Of a DNA stretch of 64,000 nucleotides, positions 32,936 to 44,397 are shown one piece after another. Origin of the DNA: Xiphydria camelus (lineage: Eukaryota > Arthropoda > Insecta > Hymenoptera > Xiphydriidae); assembly GCA_963678675.1 (NCBI GenBank), contig OY783193.1:69501-133500 (forward strand), in the 5' to 3' direction. The notes beneath the pieces were generated by a model that was not told where the DNA came from, searched no databases, and saw only the letters and a program-made list of their open reading frames with translations. Within the stretch, counting starts at the first letter, position 1. Each line of letters begins with the position of its first letter. Made by a program: the position numbers and the translations under genes.

Positions 32936-35900
32936 GCGATTAAACTGAACTTGGCTTCGTTCGGCCGTTTCTTTACTTGACGGATATCACCTCCGTAAGC
33001 ATCATCGGGCCGATTTGCTTGGCACACCGCGCCGCAATGGCGTATCGATCGAGCACGCACGGGACACCGAACCTCTCGCGGGGCCACGCATATTTCTGCG
33101 TCGCGAGTCGAGTCGAGTGAAGTTGAGCGAAGTGAACCGTCCAGTCTGACGCACGCTACACAATGCTAACGCAGCACAGCCCTGATATGCGTTCTCGCGC
33201 GCGCGCCCGCCCCTGTATTCGCCGCGTGCTCTCGCATCGACGCGTGTGTGTGTGTGTGCAGCGTTCGACTGCGTACGTTACGTATCCCGCATACGCGCGC
33301 AAGCACGATGAGCGTCGCGTCGTGTCGAGCTTCTCGATGCGCGGCTGTGTGCGCTAGTACGCGTGTTCGTGTTCGTCCGTGCGTGCTACGTGTAAACTCC
33401 GCGATGCGATGTCGAGACGCGTGTGCGTGAGTACGCGCCTCTCCGACGGTGGAGAGGAATCTCCGTAAACTCTACGTGTCTCTGTCTCTCGCCCCTCCGC
33501 GGTCGCCATCTTCTCCTTGCCCTGCTCCATCGCTCCTCCCTCCCTCTCCCGCGCGACCCCTCGCGCTACACAGGCATGTAAGCACACGCGTACACAAGCA
33601 CGCTCCGCTCGTTCTCGCCTCCTCTCTCCTCTCGCCTATGTCTGGCCCCTATCGCATCTGTCTACTAACTTGCTCGCTCTCACTTACGCGCCGCCGCCGC
33701 CGCCGCTCCACACGAGAGTAGTTTACGCGTGTACGGGCTAGCGTGTCTCACGAACGCGCGGACACAGAATTCGCGAGGCTTGCCGAGGTTAGTGGGGGTG
33801 GCGACGCGTACGTGTGTGCGTTCGTCGGCGGTCGGCCGAGCGTCTAGTCATGTGACCTTCCCGTCAAAATAGCCTGCGTACCCTGCACGACTCCGCGACC
33901 AACGACACACGCGCGCGCAAACACGCACGCGAGCGTCGAACGCGCACTTATCGCATCACGCGCGTATCTCTCGCGTTGGACGTATGTATATAATACGCGC
34001 GCGAGCTAGACTCCGGGCGTGTATAGCCGCGTTATGGATTCACATTTTCGATCGGCCATCGGTCGACCCCTTTTCTTTCGTCCTTTGCGTCGTCGTCATC
34101 GTCGCCGCGTCTCGTCGCGCTCTGGGCAGGCTATCTCTCCGGTATATGGTCGAAAATGGCTGCCAAACCGCTTCTCCACGGTCGACCGCGATGAACCTCG
34201 ACCATTATTTATCATACACTTCAGTTTTGACTTCGGCTGACTTGAAAACAAAAGCCGACCGCGCTCGTTAATGTATCATAACGCGTACATACATGTTATA
34301 CACGCGGACGTCGAATATTGGATTTCTACTTGTTCGCGCGTATAGGTATACCTACTCGCGAATATGTACACGGGGACCCCTGCGATTCTACGCATGGCAG
34401 AGAATCTGACTTTTCCCTGCGAAACGTTTACCCCGTTATGGGACCGCATACACGTTAATCCGCAGTCGAGGTATAGGTACCTATTTGATTTCACGCACTG
34501 CAACGTATTTCTACGAGTGTAGGAACGTCGTCTTCGCGCGAAAATGCGTATAGTGTGCGGAAGGGTTTTTACTTTCAATCGGATTATTCCATGGGAGTGT
34601 GATATATCGTTCGGGTACTTTATTATTGCGCGCCGTAACGCGAAAGATAAAGATTGATCGTAATTCGTAAACAAGGTGCTTTTGCCAAAGGTGTATAGAA
34701 GATTAGATAAGTCGAACGAACTGATGTCACGATAGATCTATACGATTACACACCTGTATGGCGATTCTTAAAAAATATATATCGTGGGAAAAGTTTTCTC
34801 ACGACGAAACGCGTTGAGAAAATTTACGAAAGAAGTCGTTTTTTGGTACGCGTCATGTCGTCATCATTATGGATATCAAATTGAGGACGCGGCGCGTGAA
34901 AAGTTTCGCATACCTATATGGTGCGCGCGCTTTAACGGTCGCGTAATGCGTAAGTTAGCAGGTATAACCGGCGCTAGATTGACGAAGTACAGATTAACCG
35001 TTATCAGCTGGACCGAGCGCTTTCTCATTTGTGGATCGGAATTGTGCGAAAACAACTTGAAAAGACCCTTCGCTGATTATGATACCAAGCACGCGGCTCG
35101 GTATCCAAGCACGGAAGAAGTGTGCGTATACGCATCGCGTTGATATTTTTATTTCCTAGTTCCACAGCCCACATACCTAGCGCGAGAAATAAATGAACTT
35201 GATTCGCGCGCGCGCGCGCGAGGCGATAGGTAGGTACCTATATAGTACCTATGTCGCCGCGCTGCGATCTTTTCCGGGGATGCCTCCGCGCGTTGATTAC
35301 GCGGGTCCATTGCGTAGGTAGGTACAAATCAGTCTCGTGATTTCTTCCCCCAGTCATCGAGATGCCCAAGTATCGTTCGCGAGCGATATCGAAGACCTTG
35401 CCGAGGGAACGTGCCTGACTGAAAAATTCGATGAATGAATCGACTGAGCGACTCCCGACTATCTCGTAGTAAAAGCGACGTCGAGGTGTAAATATTTTGA
35501 TGCGCTGTCTGGGCTACTAAGTTATACCTAGTACATAAACAAAATTTCTTATCTGCGTATACCGACATTTCTCTCGTTCGGCCGTATGTATATAAGCATG
35601 TGCGTGTAGGTATGTGCGTATAAATCGCGAACGCTGCGCATCTAATGCATTTCGTTGCACACATGCACGCATACAGGTGTATACGTGCCAACACCGATCG
35701 AGAGGGGTATAAAATGTACCGACTCTTCCGTTTCATTAACCGATGCAACTTCGCGGCGTACCGAGCTTCAACGTGCCGACATCGATAGCGGCGAAGATCT
35801 GAGAGAAACCGACTATGAAAGATTTTCCCCGTGCGAGGATCGAATAATTATTCTCTCTCACCGTACGATTCGGACCTGGTAATAAATGTTCGGCACCTGG

Positions 35901-36157
35901 GACAGAGTCTTATTCAATCAAGAATCCGTATACCTACATGCATCATTTTATCGGAAGAAGAGAATTTCTATTTTACTGGAAATACTATAATACATTTCAT
36001 CCATACAGTTTTGTTTGTGCGTATACAATGTTTTAGCGCACTGGAATGATGCTTGAATAATTAATAGTTAACGAGATAACGTTGAAAATTACGCATCGAA
36101 CACGGTACTCGCCGGTGTAAACTTACACGCGTACGCGAGTACATACTACGTAAATAC

Positions 36158-36260
36158 ATATCGTCACCCCAATACCTATAGGTTTGTTCAATGTTCCATT
36201 CCCAAAAAAGGAGGATAATATTGAATGCTCAAACCTATACCTATTGAGGGGTGACGATAT
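36158..36260. repeat. 103-bp hairpin with about 30-bp arms
   Basis: Arms 36158-36186 and 36230-36260 both read atatcgtcacccc then a TAGGTATAGG-like string and tttg, pairing with a 2-nt bulge and few mismatches. The loop carries a further ttcaat/attgaa pair. Size and shape fit either a small MITE or a precursor hairpin RNA. It lies about 1.1 kb upstream of the first aPKC coding ATG. Confidence 0.6.
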
Positions 36261-36365
36261 TAAAGAAAATTTTGTCGTGTCGAGCTTTGTGACATAGAAT
36301 TGACAAGTGGCGGTAAGGGAGTTCCCGCGGAAAATGCTGCAACTATAAACGAAAATGGCGCGTCT

Positions 36366-36380
36366 CTCGCAGGTGGCGCC
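36366..36380 (+). promoter_or_regulatory. CTCF-like motif upstream of aPKC
   Basis: Plus strand ctcgcaggtggcgcc matches the CTCF consensus at about 13 of 15 positions, including the full AGGTGGCGCC core. It is non-coding. The strand matters for the pairing with the site at 47778-47792, which is on the opposite strand beyond the other end of aPKC. Confidence 0.4.
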
Positions 36381-37348
36381 GCCTTTCGGGAAAATTGCCA
36401 AGATGACGGCAGCGAGTGACAGCGCGTCTGTCGTATACCTAGTGTTTGATTTTTTTGCTTTTCATTTTATGCCGTTACTTTGCATTTCGTAGCTACTCCG
36501 AGTCAATTCGAACAACAGTCGATCCATCGGTGCCTCCGTCGACGAAAGAGCGGACGCCAAGACGTAGGAGGGAGGTGTTCTTTATCATTGTTTTACGAAC
36601 ACGGTGAGTCAGGGTTCCGGGGACCACGCACGTAAACGAGGTTAATTGATATTAAGAGGGGACAATTAAAGGCTCGCTCAGTTGGAATTTAGCGTTGCGT
36701 TAACGCCGATTCGTTCCGACGCTGTTCAGTTCGATCTGGCTTTTCGCGTTTATCGCGAATCCACGATTTCGCGACGTCCGTCGTTCGATCGCAGCGTCCA
36801 CCCGTGCGCACGTTCGCGTATCCGCGACGATCTAACGCCTACAAAAGTCAACAGTACCGAGTACCACACGCAGCATCACGCATCGTCATTGAAATATAGA
36901 TAACAGTAGGAACGCGCGTGCGCCGCGACACGAATTTTCTCTACTAGTACACAACGACCGTGTATAAAAATACGCGCATTTTCGCGCGCGCGAGAGAGAA
37001 ACAGAGGGCTGAACAATTTCACCCAGCGCTAAACGAGCGATAACGCGCGGGCGCGACTACTTCAGTTTCGTTCGGGCCTCGCCCCCCAATCGGATTCGTA
37101 CGTTCGAAAAGCCCTTTGCCGAAGTTCAGCGACACGTAACGATGTTAACTCTGAGCCAATTTCGATTGCCGAACAAATATTGAGCTCGTAATAATCTCAG
37201 AGGCGTTGCCGAGGGTGCGTCGAATAGTTTTGTCACGCGGTTATCTCGCGGGAAGAACAACATGACCGCGGGTGCTCGTTTCGTGTTGTTATTGAGCAAG
37301 TCGAAAAGGAGCGAGGTTTTCTTTTTTAATTCTAATTTCTTCCTCGAC

Positions 37349-40300
37349 ATGTTCCTCGGCAGAGCTTTTAAGGGTAAGTATGTAGAAGCTTTTCCATTCC
37401 TGTCTTATTGTTAAAGCAACCATTAGGTTGAAATGTGGCCGTTTGCTTCTATACACCCTTAAAAAAGGGTTCTTACCAAACTTTAGAACGAAACTGGAAA
37501 TTTTTTTGTTCGGCTTCCATACAAAGCTGATGAAAAAAGATCACCATCCAGCAATCCGACTTTTGCACATGCTAATCCAACTCCTTTCGATTACAGGGAA
37601 AGGACACCGAACGCATAGAACGAGAATGCCCACGCAGACTACGGAAAGCGACGATATACGCGTGAAGATCGTATATAATGGGTAACGATCCCTCATTGTA
37701 ACGTCATTTGACCTCGTCTCGTTTTTTAGTGCATACGCACGCATAATACCTTATTCCCGACGTATGTGCTATAATAGGAGACGTGTTTGTACAGGGAGAC
37801 GCGTTGTGAATTTTGTGCGCCAGCGTGCCCATATATTTGTAGGTATATTTGCCTCGGCGATCGATTACAGGACTTTTATCAGCTTCGCGTGGTTGCTGTA
37901 TATATTATATACCATGCTTCTCCAATTCGAGAGTCGCGGCAACATGGATTCAGGTGTTGAAAACACTCGACCGGTTTCCATCGTCAGGATCACGTTGTCC
38001 AGTGCTGATTAAAAATATCGATTTTTAAAATAACCGATTATTTTAAGAACGTGACGTGTTTTTGCGGCGGCGTATAGCTTTTTTTAGGGATGTTGGTACA
38101 CTATAGATTATAAAACGGGGCATGAAAGAATGCATTAAACTTTTGAAATAATCTATCGTGATCCACGTTAGGGTCCCCTTAAAGTTGGAACAAGATAGCC
38201 TGGTTATCTCTTTTGTGAGTTTCTCTTCAAGCTATATTATATGATTCTGTACCACCCCTATTACGCATAGGCCCGTAGATTGAATGCTACAGTGGAAACA
38301 CCCATCTCGACTTTTCAGTACAACGCGATATACTGCGTGTAGATATTGATACGCGATTTCGCGTAACGGTACCCGTCACCGCTACTATATACGGCTCGCC
38401 ATCGCGAAATAGTGCGCGCGCGCGCGTAGTTCGGCGCCGGTTTCATTCGATCCGTCGCGGACGATCGAGGATCTGTGTAACCCTTTTGATGCCTTTGAAA
38501 CAGCGAGGTGCAAATTACGTACATCACGGCGGGCATATCGGTAGACACGCTGCGGGAGGAGATGCGAACGATATGCGGTTTCGGGGCTGCAGGACCGGGA
38601 TCGGGACCGGATCAGTTCACGATGAAGTGGGTCGACGACGAGGGAGATCCCTGCCGAATCGTATCCCAGCGGGAACTCGACGAGGCGCTGCGGCTCTACG
38701 AGCTCGAGAAGGACACCGAAATTACCATTCACGGTCAGTGTCGATAGTTCTTCGCGTCGAATCTTCTCTTTTCCTGTCGGTCGTCCAGTCCGGGGGTGCA
38801 TTCCGCCTGGGATCTTGCTCTACAATCGATTTGAGATAGTATTCGTTAGCGAACCGCGTACACGAGTGGCCGTTGAGACTCTTTCCTGATATAATTTCGC
38901 AAGAATGCACATAGCGAACATCCTACAAAATAGGTATACTATGCAGCAGTTGGTTTCAAGGTTTCGTTCGATAGAAAGGATTTGCAACGCAACTTGCTCT
39001 ATCTGACGTACAGCGGATCGACTAGAGAACGAAAACAATAACAGAGTTGGCGAAGTCACGGCTGAATCGATTAAAAAGGATACGTGCGCGGGCGATGGGA
39101 CGTTCGTACGACGCGATGTCGGAACGCATCCTGAAATACCTGGCGGACTGCCTGTCTCTGCCTTCGCCACCGCATCCACCTCCACCTCCACCTCCACCTC
39201 CACCTCAACACCCACAGCCACTAACCATATTAAATATACGGGTTCCGCGCGACTCGCGTTTGCGCTCTCGGCGTAGCCGTAGCGCGCGCCGGGCGGCGGC
39301 AGTAGCGCTTTTGCCGCTGCAGTCGATATCCTACTCGGCCCGATTATCAGTTTCGCGTATACGGTCGACTCGATCCGACACGTAGAGACCACCCGCAACG
39401 CGCGATAGCAGCCGTCTCCCGTTGCTGATCGTCTCGAACACACCTTCTCGTGTAATTACGAAGAGCGGAGAGAAAGAAAGAGAAGCCGATAGAGGACGAG
39501 GAGAGCGGTGAACGTAGGATCTATTCAACGTAATACGGAGGAAAACCTATCGAGTGTCACGCCCCAAAAATTAGCCCAATATAGGACAAAGTCGGACGGA
39601 CGAGCAGAGGAGTTATAGAAAACGCAATAGCAGCGGCGTGGTACCAGTATGGCGTGGGGCTATTGGAGCGCGACTTCCGTTGGAGATCGTGGCCGATCCC
39701 CTCGACGCGACAAGGACAAGCAGCAGAGCCTTCAGCAGCAGCAGCAGCAGCAACAACAACAACAGCAGCAGCAGCAGCAGCAGCATCTACAGTTTCAGTC
39801 GGATCCGGGATGTTCGGGAGCCCCGCATCAGACGCAAAACGAGCTAGGTGTCATCGCGGACGAGGTACCCTGCACTAGCAGCCTCATGATTCAGGGAGCC
39901 TTCTACTCACACACGGCGACAGCAGCGGCTGCCGCAGCCGCGGCAATCGGTAGACGCGCTTCCGCCATCGAAGGGTGCTGCCCCTCCAACGTCTCAGCCG
40001 CATCTGCATCGGCCCTCTCGAGGGACCTGCAGAGCAGGTCCGGTTCCGGAAATTACCCGCCTTCTTCGCCGTGTAGCGACTCTGCCGACTACGAGCAGCC
40101 CTCGAGCAGTCATCACAATAACTACGGCATCCACATGGGCGGCAGTACTCACAGGGACGCGTATCCACCTTCGCTCGAGGGCGACGTGGGCGAGGACGAT
40201 GAGGAAGACGACGTGGAAGATATAAAGGACGTGGAGGCAGAGGTGGACGATGATTTGGACGATGCCACTCAAGCCGATATCATCTATGCGGCCAATAGCC

Positions 40301-43300
40301 GAACCGGTCAGCTCGGCACCGGCAGCTGTGTCATACACGGATCCTGCAACCCTCCTCCGGAGCCGGCACCCTCCGGATCCTCTTCTCTCGTCGGAGAGCA
40401 TCACTCCGCCGGTTCCATGGCCGGTTGCTCCTCCCAATTCTGGTTCAATGACATATTCTGGGGTAGGTCGCGAGACGCCCTGTTTTCCCGCGGTCTCCTT
40501 GTCGACCGTACTCGCGGGTGCGTAGGTGCGCGTGAACCAAGTGCGAGGGGGCCGTCGTAAGGGTCGATTTCTCTCGCGTGCTCCATCTGCTACTCGTGCA
40601 GCAACCCGCAACTTCGATTATCTCTTCCTCGTTTAACTGCACGGTCCACTTTAGCCGGTGTGGCTCGTCCAGTCATAAAGTTCGGTCGAATCGCGCGCCG
40701 AACTTGATGCCTCGACAATAGCGATAAGCGCGATCACGTGTCCTTCAAAGAATCGATGTCGATATCGCTTCCGTTATCTCTGTACCGAAACCCATATCGT
40801 ACTCTCCTGCTGCTGCTGCTGCTGCTGCCGCCGCCGCCGCCGCCAAAAAGTAGGCTTGTTCGTTGACGGGCGTTTTCCGCACAATTTTTTCTTCGCTTTT
40901 CCTTTGGCAACGGGGTGCGTGCGCGCCTATCGCGTCGGAACACGGTGGACGATGAACTTTGGTCTGGGGGATATCGTGTTTAAAGTAGCACCGATTTACG
41001 GCTACCCCTTCGAATGCGGCCAAGGTCTCTGTAGCCAGGTATTATACGTCGATATTAAAGTTAAAGGATATACACGTCACACGCGCGCGCGCTTGCCAAG
41101 AGGGAGAGAGAAAGAGAAAGATGTCGAGGGTGGAGGGAGGCATTGGTGAGAGGGTTGGGTAGAAGAGGGGAGGAAGGGGAGGGAAGAAAGAGAGAGAGAG
41201 AGAGAGAGAGAAGCTACCGTCCCGGGGACGAATACCGCAGAACGTGCGGGCGATGACGCGAGGGATTATCGACGAGACACGACAATCTTCTGTCAAACGT
41301 CTCTATATAGGTATCCTTTTTTCTTCGGGCACGTGTACTCGAGTATCCCCTCGCGCTCCTGCCACTAGAAACTATGGGGAGATGGCGTTTTTTTAAATTC
41401 CGCGAGATCGTCGATGCGGCGCCGCGTCTCGATGGTTAAAGTAGGGCGCCGTAATACATATGTATATACCTACGTATGTATACCTACATAGGTATATGCC
41501 GTTAGGTTACAAGTTCGCGGGTCGCGCGCGGCTTGTGGGTACACACCTAGCATATGTACTATACATCCATGCGGATACTCCACCCCTTCTTCGTTCGCGA
41601 CCGCTCGCGGGTACAGAGCGTTAATCATGCGCGGCGAATATATGTATAGGAATTTATCTCGATGAGCACGAAATATCCGCGACGCGGAATTAACGCTCAA
41701 TCTCCTGAAGTCCGTCTGTTTTTCTGTTGCAGTATTTCCAAATGTACCACCAGCGCCGGGGATGCCTTGTCAGGGCGAGGACAGTGAGTACATTCTCTCT
41801 GAGAATGTCTTTTTTAATTTCTCTCAATTTTTCCACGTTTGTTTAAAAATTCTTTTAATTGCTGTATAACTTATCCCTATGGGGGATCCTTACTACTGTA
41901 AAGCTACACGCATAATTTTTTCTCTTGAAAATAGGGAGCATCTATAGACGGGGCGCTCGCAGGTGGCGGAAGTTGTATCGGGTGAACGGTCATACGTTCC
42001 AGGCGAAACGCTTTAATCGGGTGAGTGTATAAAGTGTGTCCACTATCTGTACTCATAACACCGTACGTAACATCGTTGAACGAGAGGATAGCTAGTCTGT
42101 CAGGGAAAACAGGCGTCATGAAATCGTGCCTCGTTTTCAGCGGGCGTTTTGCGCGTTTTGCCAAGATCGAATTTGGGGATTAGGCAGGCAAGGCTTTAAA
42201 TGTATCCAGTGTAAGTTACTGGTGCATAAGAAATGCCACAAAGTTGTGGGCAAGCCATGCCTGAGCTCGCAACAGCAGTCGCAGCAACTGCAGGCTTTGG
42301 AGGTGCAAAGCACGGACAGAAATGGCGATCAACAGCAATTAGATTCGCCGCGAAGCAGTCCGGCGGCAGCCGCAGCGGCGGCGGCGGCGGCGGCTCGTCT
42401 GGAGGACGAGACCACCGAATCATCGGCCATCGAGGATTCTCGCAATTGTGCCTCGACCGAGGCTGGCGAAGAATTGGCATTGGATGCGCTGACCGGTTCC
42501 GACGGGACGAATGAGATGCAGAGGCAATACTCACTGAGCGATTTCGAACTCATCAGAGTAATCGGTCGTGGATCTTACGCTAAAGTACTGATGGTCGAAC
42601 TGAAGCGAACAAAGAGGATTTACGCGATGAAGGTGATCAAGAAGGCGTTGGTCACGGACGATGAGGATATTGACTGGGTGCAGACGGAGAAGCACGTCTT
42701 CGAGACCGCCTCCAATCATCCCTTCCTCGTCGGTCTTCACTCGTGCTTCCAGACGCCGTCGCGTCTCTTCTTCGTCATCGAATTCGTTCGCGGCGGTGAC
42801 CTCATGTTCCACATGCAGAGGCAACGCCGCCTTCACGAGGAGCACGCTCGCTTTTACGCCGCCGAGATCAGTCTCGCGCTAAATTTCTTGCACGAAAAAG
42901 GTGAGGCTTATGAAAAACACGCATGCATAAATGCGCTTCTCTCTCACGCACTTAACATTTATATTCCTCCCACACGGATGATGCATACCTACATGTTTTT
43001 CGATTAGGTATAATATATCGAGATCTCAAGCTCGACAATGTATTATTGGACCACGAGGGTCACGTCAAATTGACCGACTACGGCATGTGCAAGGAGGGAG
43101 TCAGGGAAGGCGACACGACAGCCACGTTCTGCGGCACTCCGAATTACATAGCGCCGGAAATTCTACGCGGCGAAGACTACGGATTCTCCGTCGACTGGTG
43201 GGCCCTGGGAGTGCTGCTCTACGAGATGCTCGCGGGGCGCAGTCCCTTCGATATCGCTGGTGCCTCCGAGAATCCCGATCAGAATACGGAAGACTACCTC

Positions 43301-43944
43301 TTCCAAGTTATCTTACAGAAGACCATTCGTATTCCGCGGTCGTTGTCCGTAAAAGCAGCTTCCGTCCTCAAGGGCTTCCTTTGCAAGGTCCCTGCGGGGA
43401 GGCTCGGCTGTGGTCCGTCCGCTTTCCTGGATATCGTCGGTCATCCCTTTTTCAGGGCGATCGAATGGGAAATGGTGAGTAGTACTGCTCCTCCATATTG
43501 CGTGGAACTAAATATGTAATTAGACTATAGTAGCGTACGCGTATAGAGAGATGTTACGCACGGCGCGCGTATCCCGTCATTGGGGGGCGATTTAACGTAC
43601 CTATTACACACAGTTGGAACAGAAACAAGTCACGCCGCCTTACAAGCCACGCTTGGATTCCGACCGTGATTTAGCCAACTTCCCACCAGAATTCACGGAC
43701 GAGCCCGTACACCTCACTCCCGATGATCCGTAAGTTATTGTCGATGCTCAAACATACTCGTTTTCATTGCTTCATTTGTTATCTTAATTTCGTGAATGAC
43801 TGTTGCGACGAAGTGTCGGATTAACGCGTCTCGTTTCCGTTCCGTAACGTATACAGGCGAGTGATCGACAAGATCGACCAAAGCGAATTCGAAGGTTTCG
43901 AATACGTGAATCCGTTATTGATGTCTTTGGAGGACTGCGTGTGA
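37349..43944 (+). CDS. aPKC: Atypical protein kinase C
   Basis: Ser/Thr kinase of the Par-6/Par-3 polarity complex at the apical cortex. Exons: 37349-37373, 37597-37681, 38504-38733, 41733-41783, 41935-42020, 42141-42900, 43008-43474, 43614-43729 and 43857-43944, all in phase, 635 aa. An internal ATG at 37626 ([10 protein letters not shown]) gives 617 aa, closer to the fly protein (606), and is as likely the main start. Order: PB1 domain (VKIVYNG to EITIH), pseudosubstrate [11 protein letters not shown]1 zinc domain (FNRRAFCAFC to HKKCHK), a Q/A-rich linker, then the kinase with [23 protein letters not shown], the aPKC-specific DYG in place of DFG, and [12 protein letters not shown]. The turn motif TPPYKP and the hydrophobic motif [10 protein letters not shown], with an acidic residue in place of the phosphosite, follow. 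It ends SLEDCV, the conserved C-terminus and PDZ ligand. The usual DRLGC or ERLGC reads GRLGC here. Identification is certain. Confidence 0.97.
39174..39206. repeat. (CCACCT)n repeat in an aPKC intron
   Basis: About five and a half CCACCT units in the intron after the PB1 exon. Confidence 0.9.
39649..40462 (+). CDS. aPKC: Candidate alternative first coding exon of aPKC, PB1-less isoform
   Basis: Inside the intron after the PB1 exon, an ORF opens at ATG 39649 (in-frame TAG just before it at 39628-39630). It runs 271 codons to a donor TGG G|GTAGGT at 40462, phase 1. The PB1 exon also ends in phase 1, so this exon could join the exon at 41733 to read ...[13 protein letters not shown]. The protein is low-complexity: a glutamine run of about 17 (CAG/CAA), an alanine run, serine-rich stretches and an acidic block ([13 protein letters not shown]). 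The product would lack PB1 and so Par-6/p62 binding, but keep pseudosubstrate, C1 and kinase. Phase agreement alone has a one-in-three chance. It might instead belong to an unrelated transcript. No transcript evidence is available here. Confidence 0.5.
40804..40846. repeat. (GCT)n(GCC)n microsatellite
   Basis: Eight or so GCT/TGC units followed by GCC units in an aPKC intron. Confidence 0.95.
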
Positions 43945-44397
43945 CAAGAGCCAGATTTTCTTTTCGAACGAGAGGAGTTCGAACGAGAGCAGCGGTTACA
44001 ACAGCAGCTGCAAGTACAACTGCAACGGCAAAGACGGTATGAACGATGTTACCCGTACGATTTTCAAGGTGAACTCGCGGTGTTGCGTCTCGGTCCCGTC
44101 GTTCCTCGCATAGACCCTTACGATTACAGCCGACGCGGTGAGATTTTTACAGTGAGGTATGCTCGAGGGAACGAGAACGACGATAATTATAACGAATGCC
44201 GTTTACCACCACCGCCTTTTCCATTTCGATTCGAAAGACCGAGCAGTTCGCGTTCCCTGAGTATCACCGACGTCACTTATGACAGTGGCAATAAGAACGC
44301 CGTTGCTGAATACGACGAGAATGACTACGACGACGTGGAAGACGAGATCCCCAAGAAAGGGCTCTTGAAACAAATATTTTGCCTTCCTTTGAATTAG
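43945..44397 (+). CDS. aPKC: In-frame 150-codon extension after the aPKC stop, candidate readthrough
   Basis: The aPKC frame continues without interruption from the TGA at 43942-43944 through 150 codons to a stop at 44395-44397. The base after TGA is C, the leakiest known context for stop readthrough in insects. The extension begins QEPDFLFEREEFEREQ, encoded by a tandem TTCGAACGAGAG repeat. It goes on with a Q/R-rich, probably helical part, a stretch around DPYDYSRRGEIFTVRYARG, a proline run (PPPPFPF), serines and an acidic block (DENDYDDVEDE), and ends KKGLLKQIFCLPLN. There is no match I recognise. It has its own biased, non-random composition and no ATG requirement if read through. Alternatives are a chance ORF in the 3' UTR, UGA-to-UGG editing, or splicing around the stop. 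Confidence 0.55.
   Translation, partial: QEPDFLFEREEFEREQRLQQQLQVQLQRQRRYERCYPYDFQGELAVLRLGPVVPRIDPYDYSRRGEIFTVRYARGNENDDNYNECRLPPPPFPFRFERPSSSRSLSITDVTYDSGNKNAVAEYDENDYDDVEDEIPKKGLLKQIFCLPLN

Larger units (their letters stand above)
31948..37348. other. Divergent promoter region of Snoo and aPKC
   Basis: This 5.4-kb CpG-rich stretch has no recognisable protein. It should hold the 5' UTRs and promoters of both genes. Strong donor-like sites at 36603|GTGAGT and 37373|GTAAGT suggest alternative aPKC first exons. It contains a long triplet array (32791-32935), CG, TG and CGC runs (33210-33265, 33689-33707, 35206-35222), a hairpin (36158-36260) and a CTCF-like motif (36366-36380) followed by aagatgacggc, which is YY1-like. 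A 119-codon ORF at 34784-35143 shows nothing recognisable. Confidence 0.55.

Noticed and set aside
32514..33087. Long His-, Thr-, Val- or Gly-rich ORFs
   Set aside because: All are translations of one triplet array that lacks stop triplets in most frames.
34784..35143. 119-codon plus-strand ORF in the Snoo-aPKC promoter region
   Set aside because: No recognisable domain, no splice context and unexceptional length for this composition.
41960..41980. CTCF-like string in an aPKC exon (and a similar one near 48947 in Vps13D)
   Set aside because: Both are coding sequence for conserved residues, so the motif match has a simpler explanation.
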